Positions 38,501 through 50,046 are shown, counted from the first letter of the stretch. The stretch is DNA of 58,395 nt from Haemophilus quentini (GCA_001752465.1 MDJB01000045.1:1-58395); one strand, 5' to 3'. Numbers and translations are program-made. Notes: a model not told the origin generated them from the letters alone.

Positions 38501-40259
38501 ACTCTATCGTAGATGATGCTAATTTAATAGGTGATGCACAATTAACTCATTCTGCACAGCTTAAATTTAATAATGCAAGATTTGATCATCAAATTACAGG
38601 TGAGAATGGCACACATGTGTCTTTAAACCAATCACAATGGACAATGCCGACGAGCACAATATTAGGTAATCTTGCTTTAAATAATAGTGAAGTCACATTA
38701 AATCCTGATTTTGCGAAAGAAACTAACCGTAACCAATTTAATACATTAACGATTAATGGAGATTTAAATGGTTCTGGAACATTTAATTATCTTACTCATT
38801 TGAATCAATATTTAGGCGATAAGTTGCAGGTCAATGGGCAAGCACAAGGGACATTTAAACTCAATGTTCGTAACACAGGTGCAGAACCAACGAGACTCGA
38901 TCACCTTACTCTCATCTCACTAAGAACAATGCCTACGACTGGATTAGATGTTTATTAACCAATCAATATGTTGATGCGGGGGCATGGCGTTACGAGTTAA
39001 TTAAAGACGGTAATCAATATCGACTTTACAGCCCAATTAAAGAAGCAGAATTAAAACAAGCGGAAGCTGATCGTATTGAAGCCGAGAAACGCAAAGCTCA
39101 AGAAGAGCAAGAACGTATTGAAGCTGAGAAACGTAAAGCTCAAGAAGAAGCAGAACGCATTGAAGCCGAGAAACGCAAAGCTCAAGAAGAGCAAGAACGC
39201 ATTGAAGCCGAGAAACGTAAAGCTCAAGAAGAGCAAGAACGTATTGAAGCTGAGAAACGTAAAGCTCAAGAAGAAGCAGAGCGTATTGAAGCCGAGAAAC
39301 GTAAAGCTCAAGAAGAGCACGAACGTATTGAGGCAGAAAAACGCAAAGCTCAGGAAGAGCAAGCAAGAATAGAAGCTAAAAAACAGCTCAAACAAAAAAA
39401 TTTAATTAGCAAATACTCAAACAATGCGTTATCGGAATTGTCAGCTACAGTAAATGGTATACTTTCCGTTCAAGATGAATTGGATCGTCTTTTTGTGGAG
39501 CAAACGCAGCCTATGGTGTGGACAAATATCGTACAGGATAAAAGACGCTGTGATTCTGATGCGTTCCGTGCTTATAAGCAGAAAACTAACTTGCGTCAAA
39601 TTGGGATGCAAAAAGCGTTAGGTAATGGACGAATTGGGGCAGTTTTCTCACATAGCCGTTCGGATAATACCTTTGATGAGCAAGTTAAAAATTATACTAC
39701 ACTGATGATGCTATCGGGATTTGCTCAATATCAATGGAAGGATTTCCAGTTCGGTGTAAGCGTAGGAATGGGGAGCAGTGTAAGTAAAACAGCAGGAGAA
39801 CAAAGCCGAAAAATTTATCGTAAAGTGGTAAATTATGGTGTAAATGCAAGTTATCAGTTCCGCTTAGGGCAATTAGGTATTCAGCCTTATTTGGGGGGGA
39901 ATCGCTATTTTATTGAACGTGAAAACTATCAATCGGAAGGAGTGATAGTTCAAACACCTAGCCTTGCATTTAATCGCTATAATACAGGTGTACGGGTCGA
40001 TTATACTTTTACACCAACTAATAACATCACAGTTAAGCCTTATTTCTCCGTGAATTATGTTGATGCATCTAATGCTAATATGCAGATCAAAGTGAATAGT
40101 GCTACATTACAACAGCCATTTGGACGTTATTGGCAAAAAGAGCTTGGATTAAATACGGAAATTTTACATTTCCAATTTTCTGCTGTTATTTCACAATCGC
40201 AAGGTTCGCAATTAAGTAAACAGCACAATATAGGCTTGAAATTAGGCTATCGTTGGTAA
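35593..40259 (+). pseudogene. hap: Autotransporter adhesin/serine protease Hap, disrupted
   Basis: Hap (adhesion and penetration) is an S6-family autotransporter. The signal peptide ends near QAWA-GH. The catalytic triad His98, Asp140 and Ser244 (GDSGSP) is intact. The frame ends at TAA 36664-36666 after GGPNPWSPA, where homologues have Leu (probably TTA to TAA). The same frame resumes (36667-38958) through the beta-helix. A second lesion, a one-base shift near 38915-38925, moves the linker and the beta-barrel (about 39438-40259, ending in ...LKLGYRW) to another frame. Translation would give only a 357-residue protease fragment with no anchor. Not reparable by one change. Confidence 0.9.
39075..39368 (+). 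repeat. Seven 42-bp tandem repeats in the hap linker
   Basis: Seven units of 14 residues (IEAEKRKAQEEQER and close variants with A or H for Q) encode a charged alpha-helical linker between beta-helix and barrel. The units are nearly identical in DNA. Repeat number is likely variable between strains by slippage or recombination, without changing frame (42 = 3 x 14). The repeat also keeps other frames open, which creates false ORFs here. Confidence 0.93.
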
Positions 40260-40403
40260 AACATTATTTGTAGATAGGTTGGATTTGTTTGACGAGTTGT
40301 TTAGTTTTTATCTCAACAAATTTTTACTTTAAAATAGAACTTTATTTTATTTAACATATCTAAGTAGCGCCCCAGATTGGGGCTTAATTAAGAGGATTTA
40401 ATA

Positions 40404-40847
40404 ATGAACTTTACTAAAGTTTTACCGGCAATTGCTGCCGCTGTTGTATTGTCTGCATGTGCAAAAGAAGCGCCAGTAATGGAAAAAGCATCGACTCAAA
40501 TGGCTGCTCAAACTGCGTCAACTATTACTGACAAAACAGTAGTTTATTCTTGTAATAAAAAAACTGTGACTGCAGTGTATCAATTTGAAAACCAAGAGCC
40601 AGTTGCGGCAATGGTTAGTTTAGGTAACAAAATTATTGCAAAAGATTTTGCTCGTGATAAATCACAAAACGATTTTACAAGTTTCACTTCTGGTGACTAT
40701 GTTTGGAATGTAGATAGTGGTTTAACTTTAGATAAATTTGATTCTGTTGTGCCAGTGAATTTAATTCAAAAAGGCAAAACTACCGATAAGATCATCATCA
40801 AAAATTGTGATGTAAACGCAAAAGCAACTAAAAAAGCAAATTTATAA
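40404..40847 (+). CDS. Small lipoprotein of unknown function
   Basis: 147 residues. The signal peptide ends in a lipobox VVLSAC with the lipidated Cys19. The mature part is soluble, with two Cys (SCNKKTV and KNCDV) that could form a disulfide. AAGAGG precedes the ATG. The family is unrecognised; a Haemophilus lipoprotein is known at this location between hap and queA. It is followed by a terminator, so it is monocistronic. Confidence 0.75.
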   Translation: MNFTKVLPAIAAAVVLSACAKEAPVMEKASTQMAAQTASTITDKTVVYSCNKKTVTAVYQFENQEPVAAMVSLGNKIIAKDFARDKSQNDFTSFTSGDYVWNVDSGLTLDKFDSVVPVNLIQKGKTTDKIIIKNCDVNAKATKKANL

Positions 40848-40855
40848 TTCATCAA

Positions 40856-40885
40856 AATGGCTAGCGTAATTGCTAGCTATTTTTC
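40856..40885 (+). terminator. Terminator after the lipoprotein gene
   Basis: GCTAGC-GTAATT-GCTAGC with flanking pairs, followed by TATTTTTC. Confidence 0.75.
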
Positions 40886-41032
40886 TATCTTAAATACTTC
40901 TTAACTTGCATCACCTTAATAGATAAATAAAAAAGTTTAACTATGATAGAAGATAAGATTTTTATTTTTTCTTGAGATCATCCCCGATTCAAACTAGACT
41001 TACCGCCTATTTTATTTAACCTAAACTTTATT

Positions 41033-42124
41033 ATGCGTGTTTCAGATTTTAATTTCGATTTACCTGATGAACTTATTGCTCGCTATCCAAAAGAGGATAG
41101 AGCATCTTGCCGTTTATTGCATTTGAATGGGGAAAATGGCGCGGTAATTGACCGCACCTTTTCAGATGTATTGGATTTAATTGATGAAGGCGATTTATTG
41201 ATTTTCAATAATACTCGCGTCATTCCTGCAAGGATGTTTGGGCGTAAAGCCAGCGGTGGAAAAATTGAAGTTTTAGTTGAACGCATGCTAGATGAGTATC
41301 GTTTCTTAGCACATATTCGTTCATCAAAATCACCCAAAGAAGGGGCTGAATTATTTTTAGGTGAAGATAAATTAGGCGAAAATAATGTCATTAAAGCGGT
41401 CATGACAGCGCGTCATGGTGCATTGTTTGAAGTGGAATTAAGTGATAAATCAACCGCTCTTTTAGATGTGTTGCAAGCCATTGGACATATGCCATTGCCG
41501 CCTTATATCGACCGTCCAGATGAGGAAGCAGATCAAGAATGTTATCAAACTGTTTATAGTAAAGTCCCAGGTGCGGTAGCAGCACCAACAGCAGGCTTAC
41601 ATTTTGATGACCCCTTGCTTGAAAAACTTAAAAAGAAAGGTGTGAATTTTGAATTTGTCACATTGCATGTGGGCGCAGGAACATTCCAGCCAGTTCGTGT
41701 CGAAAATATTGAAGATCATGTGATGCATACAGAATATGTAGAAGTTTCCCAAGAAGTTTGCAATGCAATTATTGTAACAAAAAAAGCGGGTAAACGTGTT
41801 ATTGCAGTAGGAACCACTTCTGTTCGTTCTATTGAAAGTGCGGCGCTTTCTGCAGAAGAATTTGGCAATCCAGATTTAATTGAGCCTTATTTTTCTGATA
41901 CCTCTATTTTTATTTATCCAGGAAAAAAATTCCGAGTAGTGGATTGTTTAATTACTAATTTCCACTTACCTGAAAGCACATTGATAATGTTAGTTTCAGC
42001 TTTTGCTGGCTATAAAAATACTATGAATGCGTATAAATATGCAGTGCAAGAAAAATATCGTTTCTTTAGTTATGGCGATGCGATGTTTATTAATAAAAAT
42101 TCTAATGTGAGAGGATTGGAATAA
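41033..42124 (+). CDS. queA: tRNA preQ1(34) S-adenosylmethionine ribosyltransferase-isomerase
   Basis: Transfers the ribose of SAM to preQ1 in tRNA anticodons to make epoxyqueuosine. 363 residues. It opens [42 protein letters not shown] and [11 protein letters not shown] are family motifs. It acts after Tgt, which follows downstream, the usual queA-tgt pairing. Here the two are separated by a 344-bp region with its own promoter and terminator, unlike a simple operon. Confidence 0.97.
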   Translation: MRVSDFNFDLPDELIARYPKEDRASCRLLHLNGENGAVIDRTFSDVLDLIDEGDLLIFNNTRVIPARMFGRKASGGKIEVLVERMLDEYRFLAHIRSSKSPKEGAELFLGEDKLGENNVIKAVMTARHGALFEVELSDKSTALLDVLQAIGHMPLPPYIDRPDEEADQECYQTVYSKVPGAVAAPTAGLHFDDPLLEKLKKKGVNFEFVTLHVGAGTFQPVRVENIEDHVMHTEYVEVSQEVCNAIIVTKKAGKRVIAVGTTSVRSIESAALSAEEFGNPDLIEPYFSDTSIFIYPGKKFRVVDCLITNFHLPESTLIMLVSAFAGYKNTMNAYKYAVQEKYRFFSYGDAMFINKNSNVRGLE

Positions 42125-42129
42125 GTTGT

Positions 42130-42158
42130 TTGACTTGTAATTAGTCAGCACATACAAT
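42130..42158 (+). promoter_or_regulatory. Near-consensus sigma-70 promoter after queA
   Basis: TTGACT (42130-42135) and TACAAT (42153-42158) are 17 bp apart. Each differs from consensus at one base. The predicted start is near 42165, the base where a long hairpin begins. It starts 6 bp after the queA stop. Confidence 0.75.
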
Positions 42159-42207
42159 AAAGAACAAGAGATGGCGGTAACCATCCCTTGTCGGAGAATC
42201 TACCTAG

Positions 42208-43617
<1,410 letters not shown>

Positions 43618-43623
43618 TTGATG

Positions 43624-43668
43624 AAAGTACGGTAGAAAAATGAAGCGTTTTTTGACCGCACTTTTTAA
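43624..43668 (+). terminator. Uptake-type hairpin after tgt
   Basis: AAAGTaCGGT and ACCGCACTTT pair with one mismatch around a 25-nt loop and are followed by TTTTAAC. A weak terminator lying just before the hemerythrin-like gene. Confidence 0.5.
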
Positions 43669-43681
43669 CAAAGGAAACCTT

Positions 43682-44200
43682 ATGCAAATTCTTGAACCTC
43701 AACAATTTGCCACATGGAATGAACCTATTGAAATGCTTTATGCCTGTCATAGCAAGGTAAAACGTTTTTGTCGTCAGTTAAGTATTTTGCCTGATTATCT
43801 AGAAAAACATGGTTATACTCAGGCTGTGTTAAATGATGTTGACCAGATTTTAACTTATTTCAATCGTGCCGCACCGTTACATCATGAGGATGAAGAATTA
43901 GATTTTTTCCCTCAATTAGTCAAAGTGGCTCCGCAAGCACAAAGCTCCATTGATGAATTAGAAAAACAGCATGAATATTTGCATGAAAATTGGAATGCAC
44001 TATCTGCGCAGTTAGAAGAACTTATTTCTGAACAACGTCAAAATATTGATGAACATTTAATTGAACGCTTTATTCAAGGTTATGATCGTCATATTGCGTT
44101 AGAAGAACCGCTATTTGAAATGGGACGTGAATGCTTAAGTACGGATATTTTGGCTGAAATGGGCAAGAACATGAGTGCTCGTCGTCAAATTAAAGAATGA
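43682..44200 (+). CDS. Hemerythrin-like HHE-domain protein
   Basis: 172 residues from ATG 43682, behind AAAGGAAAC; an upstream ATG at 43640 has no ribosome site. Probable di-iron ligands: His in [31 protein letters not shown] and [12 protein letters not shown]. Such proteins can bind oxygen, nitric oxide or iron, or repair iron-sulfur clusters; the role here is not established. It overlaps the TusA-like gene by 4 nt, suggesting a shared sulfur or redox function. Confidence 0.82.
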   Translation: MQILEPQQFATWNEPIEMLYACHSKVKRFCRQLSILPDYLEKHGYTQAVLNDVDQILTYFNRAAPLHHEDEELDFFPQLVKVAPQAQSSIDELEKQHEYLHENWNALSAQLEELISEQRQNIDEHLIERFIQGYDRHIALEEPLFEMGRECLSTDILAEMGKNMSARRQIKE

Positions 44201-44418
44201 AATATCAGCTCAATTTAACCGCACTTCGATGTCCAATTCCTATTTTAAGTGCCAAAAAAGCCTTAAAAAATTTGGATAAAAATGATGAGCTAATGTTGAG
44301 CTTAAACCTTGAAAGTGCGGTAGAAAATTTTTCTATTTTTGCAAAGGAAAATTCTGTTGCTTTGGTCGAGCAATATTACGCTTCGGAAAAAGAATTTATC
44401 GTTATCTTGAAAAAATAA
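44197..44418 (+). CDS. TusA-family sulfur-carrier protein
   Basis: 73 residues with the family motif LRCPIPIL, whose Cys is the persulfide-accepting site. Two uptake sequences lie inside the gene (44218 and 44313). ATGA overlap with the hemerythrin-like gene. Members carry sulfur for tRNA thiolation or molybdopterin. It is divergent from TusA proper, so a paralogue is more likely than TusA itself. Confidence 0.8.
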   Translation: MKYQLNLTALRCPIPILSAKKALKNLDKNDELMLSLNLESAVENFSIFAKENSVALVEQYYASEKEFIVILKK

Positions 44419-44527
44419 AATTAATCGCCATAACGTAGGATATTGAGTGTGGTTCACCTTTCCCAATAAGCCAATTTATGGTATTTTAAGCGCAATTTTT
44501 AACTTAAATTAACAAGGAAAACATACA

Positions 44528-44821
44528 ATGGAAGCACAAAACCCGATGTCCACGTTATTTATTTTCGTGATTTTTGGTTTAATTTTTTACTTTATGATTT
44601 ATCGCCCGCAAGCTAAACGCAATAAAGAACATAAAAAATTGATGTCTGAGCTTGCAAAGGGTACTGAAGTTTTAACTGCTGGTGGTTTAATCGGCAAAAT
44701 TACTAAAGTAACTGAAGGTAGCGATAGCATCGTGATTGCGTTAAACGACGCGACAGAAATTACGATTAATCGTAACTACATTGTGAGCGTTCTTCCTAAA
44801 GGTTCATTAAAATCACTTTAA
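44528..44821 (+). CDS. yajC: Sec translocon accessory protein YajC
   Basis: 97 residues with one N-terminal membrane helix (about 9-25, TLFIFVIFGLIFYFMIYRP) and a cytoplasmic domain. Part of the SecDF-YajC complex. AACAAGGAAAAC precedes the ATG. It is the first gene of yajC-secD-secF, as in most proteobacteria. Confidence 0.95.
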   Translation: MEAQNPMSTLFIFVIFGLIFYFMIYRPQAKRNKEHKKLMSELAKGTEVLTAGGLIGKITKVTEGSDSIVIALNDATEITINRNYIVSVLPKGSLKSL

Positions 44822-44890
44822 GAGTAATGTTAAATTATTTTCCAGAGCCACGAATTGTGGCTCTGTGCGTTAGAAAATAAAAGGAAAACT

Positions 44891-46741
44891 ATGTTAAACC
44901 GTTATCCATTATGGAAGAATTTGATGGTGATTTTTATTGTAGCCATCGGGATTTTATATTCTCTTCCAAATATTTATGGCGAAGATCCTGCGGTTCAAAT
45001 TTCTGGTACGCGCGGTCAAGAAGCGAATACTAGCGTGCTTGGACAAGTTCAAGATGTGCTTAAAACCAACAATCTTCCAACCAAATCTATCGTGCTTGAG
45101 AACGGCTCAATTCTAGCTCGTTTCACTAATACCGATGATCAACTCCTCGCTAAAGATAAAATTTCCGAACGTCTTGGCAATAATTACACCACTGCATTAA
45201 ATCTTGCGCCTGCCACTCCAGCTTGGTTAAGCATGTTTGGTGCTAACCCAATGAAATGGGGATTAGACTTACGTGGTGGGGTTCGTTTTTTGATGGAAGT
45301 TGATATGAATGCTGCACTTGTAAAACGCCAAGAGCAATTACAAGACAGTTTACGTAACGAACTTCGCAAAGAAAAAATTCAATATACGGCAATTAAAAAT
45401 ACTGAGCATTTTGGTACTTCTGTCACATTGGCTGATGCAAGTCAACGTTCTAAAGCGGAACGTATTATTCATCAGTTGCATCCAACCTTAGATATCACAG
45501 AGTTGGATAATGATAGTATCAATTTAGGTCTTTCAACTTCAGCATTAAATGAAGCACGCGACTTAGCTATTGAGCAAAACTTAACGATTTTACGTAAACG
45601 TGTTGCTGAATTAGGGGTATCTGAAGCAGTTATTCAACGTCAAGGCGCTGAGCGTATTGTAATTGAATTACCAGGTGTTCAAGATACTGCTCGCGCAAAA
45701 GAAATTTTAGGGGCAACTGCAACGCTTGAGTTTCGTATCGTAAATCAAAATGTTATGACCGATGCAATTTCTCGTAATATGTTGCCAGCTGATTCGGAAG
45801 TTAAATATGATCGCCAAGGTCATCCTGTTGCATTATTTAAACGCGCGGTATTAGGTGGTGAGCATATTATTAATTCAAGTTCTGGTTTAGATCAGCATTC
45901 AAGCACTCCGCAAGTGAGTGTAACCTTGGATAGTGAAGGTGGTGAGATTATGTCTCAAACCACCAAAAAATATTATAAGAAACCAATGGCGACGCTTTAT
46001 GTTGAATATAAAGATAACGGTAAAAAAGACGAAAATGGTAAAACCATTCTAGAAAAACATGAGGAAGTGATTAATGTGGCGACGATCCAAGGTCGTTTCA
46101 GCTCTAACTTCCAAATTACCGGTGTCGATAGTATTGCAGAAGCGCATAACCTTTCTACCTTATTGAAATCTGGGGCATTAATTGCGCCAATTCAAATTGT
46201 CGAAGAACGTACAATTGGCCCATCTTTAGGCGCACAAAATGTGGAACAAGGAATTAATGCAAGTTTCTGGGGACTCATCGCTGTGATTATCTTTATGCTG
46301 TTCTACTACAAAATGTTCGGTATTATCGCAAGTTTTGCTTTGGTCATTAATATTGTGTTGTTAGTGGGTTTAATGTCTATTTTACCTGGTGCGACACTTT
46401 CCATGCCAGGGATTGCTGGTATCGTATTAACATTAGGTATGTCGGTGGATGCAAACGTGTTGATTTTTGAGCGCATTAAAGAAGAAATTCGTAATGGTCG
46501 CCCAATTCAACAAGCAATCAACGAAGGTTACAACGGCGCGTTTACCTCTATTTTTGATGCGAATTTAACGACAATTTTAACTGCAATTATCTTGTATGCT
46601 GTGGGAACAGGTCCAATCCAAGGATTTGCGATTACGCTTTCACTTGGTGTTGCGATTTCTATGTTTACCGCGATTACAGGAACTCGCGCATTAGTTAATG
46701 CCCTTTACGGTGGTAAACAACTTAAAAAATTATTAATTTAG
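44891..46741 (+). CDS. secD: Protein translocase subunit SecD
   Basis: Inner-membrane RND-like protein of 616 residues. It uses proton motive force to complete protein export. First helix (about 8-25), large periplasmic P1 domain with GLDLRGGVRFLMEV, and five C-terminal helices (about 450-600) with MSVDANVLIFERIKEE. ATG 44891 follows AAAAGGAAAAC; the longer frame from 44855 lacks such a site. It is followed 7 nt later by secF. Confidence 0.95.
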   Translation: MLNRYPLWKNLMVIFIVAIGILYSLPNIYGEDPAVQISGTRGQEANTSVLGQVQDVLKTNNLPTKSIVLENGSILARFTNTDDQLLAKDKISERLGNNYTTALNLAPATPAWLSMFGANPMKWGLDLRGGVRFLMEVDMNAALVKRQEQLQDSLRNELRKEKIQYTAIKNTEHFGTSVTLADASQRSKAERIIHQLHPTLDITELDNDSINLGLSTSALNEARDLAIEQNLTILRKRVAELGVSEAVIQRQGAERIVIELPGVQDTARAKEILGATATLEFRIVNQNVMTDAISRNMLPADSEVKYDRQGHPVALFKRAVLGGEHIINSSSGLDQHSSTPQVSVTLDSEGGEIMSQTTKKYYKKPMATLYVEYKDNGKKDENGKTILEKHEEVINVATIQGRFSSNFQITGVDSIAEAHNLSTLLKSGALIAPIQIVEERTIGPSLGAQNVEQGINASFWGLIAVIIFMLFYYKMFGIIASFALVINIVLLVGLMSILPGATLSMPGIAGIVLTLGMSVDANVLIFERIKEEIRNGRPIQQAINEGYNGAFTSIFDANLTTILTAIILYAVGTGPIQGFAITLSLGVAISMFTAITGTRALVNALYGGKQLKKLLI

Positions 46742-46748
46742 GCGGGAA

Positions 46749-47726
46749 ATGATGAAACTTTTTACAAAAGATAAAGACGGACATTTTATCCGTGAAATCA
46801 ATGGGATCAAGCTCCCGTTCCCATTGACCGAATTTATGAAAGTGCGTAAATGGGGTTATATATTATCCGCTCTTTTAATGGTAATTTCTCTATTTTTTAT
46901 TATTACCAAAGGATTTAACTGGGGCTTAGATTTTACTGGTGGAGTAGTATTTGATACTCACTTCTCGCAATCCGCTAACCTTGAACAAATCCGTAGTAAA
47001 CTTCACGAAAATGGAATTGAAAGCCCAATTGTACAAACCACAGGCTCGGTTCAGGATGTGATGATTCGTTTACCTGCAAGTAATAATGATTCTGCTATTG
47101 GTGAGCAAGTCAAAAGTATGCTACAGAATGTAGATAAAAACATTCAAATTCACAGTATTGAGTTCGTTGGCCCAAATGTCGGTGAAGAATTAGCACAAGG
47201 TGCAGTGTATGCAACTTTAGCGACATTAGCAATGGTGCTTATTTATGTGGGGTCACGTTTTGAATGGCGTTTAGGCTTTGGTGGTATCGCCTCTCTTGCG
47301 CACGATGTAATTATTACGTTAGGGGTATTCTCTGCATTACAAATTGAAATTGATCTTACTTTTGTAGCCGCGATTTTATCTGTGGTGGGTTACTCCATCA
47401 ACGATAGTATTGTGGTCTTTGACCGGGTTCGTGAAAACTTCAGAAAAATAAGACGTCTAGATACGATTGATATTATTGATGTTTCTTTAACGCAAACTTT
47501 ATCAAGAACCATCATGACCTCTGCGACAACATTAATTGTTGTTATTGCATTGTTCTTTTTCGGCGGTCCATCAATTCATAACTTCTCTTTGGCGTTACTT
47601 GTAGGTATTGGATTTGGTACATATTCTTCAATCTTTATTGCAATCGCAATTGCGTACGATGTTGGATTACGCCGTGAACATATGATCCCGCCTAAAGTAG
47701 ATAAGGAAATTGACGAATTACCTTAG
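46749..47726 (+). CDS. secF: Protein translocase subunit SecF
   Basis: 325 residues (ATG ATG; the second gives 324) with six helices. It has GLDFTGGVVFDT near the start and the family motif VVGYSINDSIVVFDRVREN with the conserved Asp. Forms SecDF with SecD. A strong bidirectional terminator follows. Confidence 0.95.
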   Translation: MMKLFTKDKDGHFIREINGIKLPFPLTEFMKVRKWGYILSALLMVISLFFIITKGFNWGLDFTGGVVFDTHFSQSANLEQIRSKLHENGIESPIVQTTGSVQDVMIRLPASNNDSAIGEQVKSMLQNVDKNIQIHSIEFVGPNVGEELAQGAVYATLATLAMVLIYVGSRFEWRLGFGGIASLAHDVIITLGVFSALQIEIDLTFVAAILSVVGYSINDSIVVFDRVRENFRKIRRLDTIDIIDVSLTQTLSRTIMTSATTLIVVIALFFFGGPSIHNFSLALLVGIGFGTYSSIFIAIAIAYDVGLRREHMIPPKVDKEIDELP

Positions 47727-47756
47727 TTAAATTCTATTCTTAGAATAAACTTCAAT

Positions 47757-47796
47757 AAAAAATAGTTAACCAAAAATTCACGGTTAACTATTTTTT
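47757..47796. terminator. Terminator between secF and perM
   Basis: A 15-bp perfect stem (AAAAAATAGTTAACC / GGTTAACTATTTTTT) with a 10-nt loop, suiting convergent genes. Confidence 0.92.
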
Positions 47797-47823
47797 ATTT
47801 GTATAATTTTTTAATTTAGATTT

Positions 47824-48873
47824 TTAATCTTGAGGTAAGGCATTTATAACGGCTTTCACTAAAGTCGCTAAAGGAATTGCAAAGAATACGCCCAAAAATC
47901 CCCATAAACCGCCGAAAATTAATACTGAAATGATAATAATCAATGGATGCAAATTCACTGCTTCAGAAAATAAATAAGGGACGAGTAAGTTTCCATCTAA
48001 GAGCTGACTCACAGCAAAAGCGATGATGATATACCAAAATGTTGGGCTGATTCCAAATTGGAATAACGCAACCAATGCAACAGGAATCGTGACAATTACT
48101 GCGCCAATATAAGGAACGAGAACTGAAAGCCCCACCGCAAAAGCCAATAAGAGCGGGTAATTTAGCCCGAATATTAAGAAAATAATGTAGGTGATGAGCG
48201 TGACAATCAGTATTTCTAACAATTTTCCATGAATGTAGTTGGAGATTTGCTGTTGCATTTCTTTCCAGACTTTGAAAGCCAAGTTTCTATTTTTCGGTAA
48301 AAAACGGCTCACGCCTTGTAAAAGTTCTGATTTATCCTTCAACATAAAAAACATCATTAACGGCACTAAAAAGGCATAAATCCCTAAAGAAACTAAGTTC
48401 ATGATGGAGGCTAAAGAAAGTTTTACAGCAGATTCACCAAAACCAAGGATTTTTTCTCGCACAGAATTGAAAATAGAATCTACCATTGAATAGTCGATGA
48501 GCTCAGGATAATGCTCTGGTAAGTTTAGTAACCATTCATTGAGCTTATTAAACATTGCGGGTAAATCACTTAATAAGGAAATTGTTTGATTCCATAACAT
48601 TGGCATGAGGATTAAAAAGAAGATTGTAGCTAGTCCAATAAAGCCACCAAAAATGATGATTGTCGCTAATATTCTTGGGCATTTTAAATGTTGATGTAAA
48701 AAATTAATCGGCATTTCTAGTAAATAGGATAACACTAGAGCAATCAACAAAGGCGCGATTAAATTTCCAAAAAAATAAATGGAGATAAAGCCAAATAATA
48801 ATATGGCTAATAGTCCCATCGCTTGTGGATCGCTTAAGCGACGCGAGTACCAGCTTTTCAACATTTCTAGCAT
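47824..48873 (-). CDS. AI-2E family transporter / PerM-like permease
   Basis: 349 residues, about eight hydrophobic segments, in the AI-2E (PerM, YdiK) family. [19 protein letters not shown] and [25 protein letters not shown] match the family. Members include exporters and sodium/proton antiporters; the substrate is unknown. Start ATG at 48873. Confidence 0.82.
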   Translation of the reverse strand: MLEMLKSWYSRRLSDPQAMGLLAILLFGFISIYFFGNLIAPLLIALVLSYLLEMPINFLHQHLKCPRILATIIIFGGFIGLATIFFLILMPMLWNQTISLLSDLPAMFNKLNEWLLNLPEHYPELIDYSMVDSIFNSVREKILGFGESAVKLSLASIMNLVSLGIYAFLVPLMMFFMLKDKSELLQGVSRFLPKNRNLAFKVWKEMQQQISNYIHGKLLEILIVTLITYIIFLIFGLNYPLLLAFAVGLSVLVPYIGAVIVTIPVALVALFQFGISPTFWYIIIAFAVSQLLDGNLLVPYLFSEAVNLHPLIIIISVLIFGGLWGFLGVFFAIPLATLVKAVINALPQD

Positions 48874-48950
48874 AATTTCTTTTCCTATAAGTATTTTTCG
48901 CCATTATAAGTTAAAATTTATAGTGTTTATAGCTACTAAGAGGAAATCCT

Positions 48951-49301
48951 ATGTCTGTCGTGATTTATCACAACCCTCGTTGTTCAAAAAGTCGTGAAAC
49001 GCTAGCATTATTAGAAAATCAAGGTGTTCAGCCAATCGTTGAATTGTATTTACAAAAGCAGTATTCCATTAATGAATTACAAAGCATTGCCCAAAAATTA
49101 GGAATCGATGATGTGCGTCAAATGATGCGTACGAAAGATGATTTATATAAAAGCTTAAATTTAGATAATTTAGAACTCTCTCAAGCTGAATTATTAAAAG
49201 CCATGAGTGAACATTCAGCGCTTATTGAACGCCCAATTGTTATCAATGGTAATAAAGCTAAAATCGGGCGTCCGCCAGAAAGTGTACTTGAGATTTTGTA
49301 A
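48951..49301 (+). CDS. ArsC-family reductase (YfgD-like)
   Basis: 116 residues in the thioredoxin-fold arsenate reductase family. Catalytic Cys11 in YHNPRCSKSR and RPIVINGNKAKIGRPPE near the end. No arsB or arsR is nearby, so it may be a housekeeping member rather than arsenic resistance. AAGAGG precedes the ATG. The arfA gene follows 67 nt later. Confidence 0.88.
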   Translation: MSVVIYHNPRCSKSRETLALLENQGVQPIVELYLQKQYSINELQSIAQKLGIDDVRQMMRTKDDLYKSLNLDNLELSQAELLKAMSEHSALIERPIVINGNKAKIGRPPESVLEIL

Positions 49302-49368
49302 TTTAAACGTTTGTGCGTATAATACTCTCGTCGCAGAAATCCTTCCGCGGCTTTTTTAAGGAAAAATT

Positions 49369-49614
49369 ATGGGAAAGAAACAAAAAAGTGCGGTTGAAAA
49401 TGAAGCCGTTTATTTGCATACTCGAGGAGTAATAAAAGATAATGCAGTGATGGCATTATTGCATGATAAATTATTTCGCCAGCGTGTTGAGAAAAAACGT
49501 AAAGGGAAAGGTAGTTACCAACGTAAAGCGAAACATCCAGGGAAAATGTTTGAAAAGCCCGATTATAAATTTTTTGATTACAGAAACTTTATAATCGGGT
49601 TTTTCTTAGGCTAA
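49369..49614 (+). CDS. arfA: Alternative ribosome-rescue factor A
   Basis: 81 residues. [35 protein letters not shown] matches E. coli ArfA (YhdL), which recruits release factor 2 to stalled ribosomes when tmRNA fails. A 12-bp perfect stem plus T-run (49558-49604) lies inside the last 19 codons, before the TAA at 49612. Transcripts ending there lack a stop codon and would be tmRNA targets, the known feedback control for this gene. The N-terminus has a USS in codons 6-9. Confidence 0.9.
   Translation: MGKKQKSAVENEAVYLHTRGVIKDNAVMALLHDKLFRQRVEKKRKGKGSYQRKAKHPGKMFEKPDYKFFDYRNFIIGFFLG
49558..49604 (+). terminator. Intragenic terminator within arfA
   Basis: CCCGATTATAAA / TTTATAATCGGG and five T inside the reading frame. 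It should give a non-stop arfA mRNA; the stem is also a possible RNase III site. Confidence 0.88.
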
Positions 49615-49637
49615 AAATAGTAAAAAGGAGTATAACA

Positions 49638-49932
49638 ATGTCAAATCAGCCTCAAGTCCTATTTAATAATACATGGAATGTACGCATTAGCTCCTGGTGA
49701 AGAAGGGGCAAAAAGCCATTTTTTTGAAACTATCTACCTAACTTTAACTGTATATTTTGAAGAAAATAGAGTACGTTATGAGTTCATTCGTAAATTAGAA
49801 GATCAAATAAAAATTCAACGTTCTTTTACAGAACTAAATGAGTTATTCAAATTTCTGTGTGATTATTTCGATCCCGTTTTTATTGGATTATTAGGCGTGA
49901 AAATTGGGAATCTTGGTGTGAAATCAGAATAA
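49638..49932 (+). pseudogene. Small conserved hypothetical gene with an N-terminal frameshift
   Basis: AAAAAGGAG precedes ATG 49638, which reads MSNQPQVLFNNTWN and then runs into TGA after RISSW. The likely continuation YALAPGEEGAKSHFFETIYLTL (from about 49681 to 49932) is in the +1 frame. A loss of two bases (for example TA in an AATGTA.. run) at 49675-49682 would explain this. The intact protein would be about 98 residues. The family is not identified, and no start with a ribosome site restores the second frame. Confidence 0.65.
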
Positions 49933-49998
49933 TAACTTGACTAATCCACAAAACATTCTAGTATTCTACCCATATTTTATTATATCGACAAAATAGGG

Positions 49999-50046
49999 AT
50001 CGCACTTTAAATTGTATAAACAATGACGTAAAAGTGCGGTTATTTT
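49999..50046 (+). terminator. Uptake-type hairpin before yagU
   Basis: ATCGCACTTT and AAAGTGCGGT pair (one mismatch) around a 22-nt loop with its own ATTGT/ACAAT stem, followed by TATTTTTTC. Confidence 0.65.

Noticed and set aside
39037-39395. Open frames on the minus strand rich in Leu/Phe across the hap linker
   Set aside because: They are complementary readings of the seven 42-bp repeats and have no start signals or homology; the plus-strand reading is the Hap linker.
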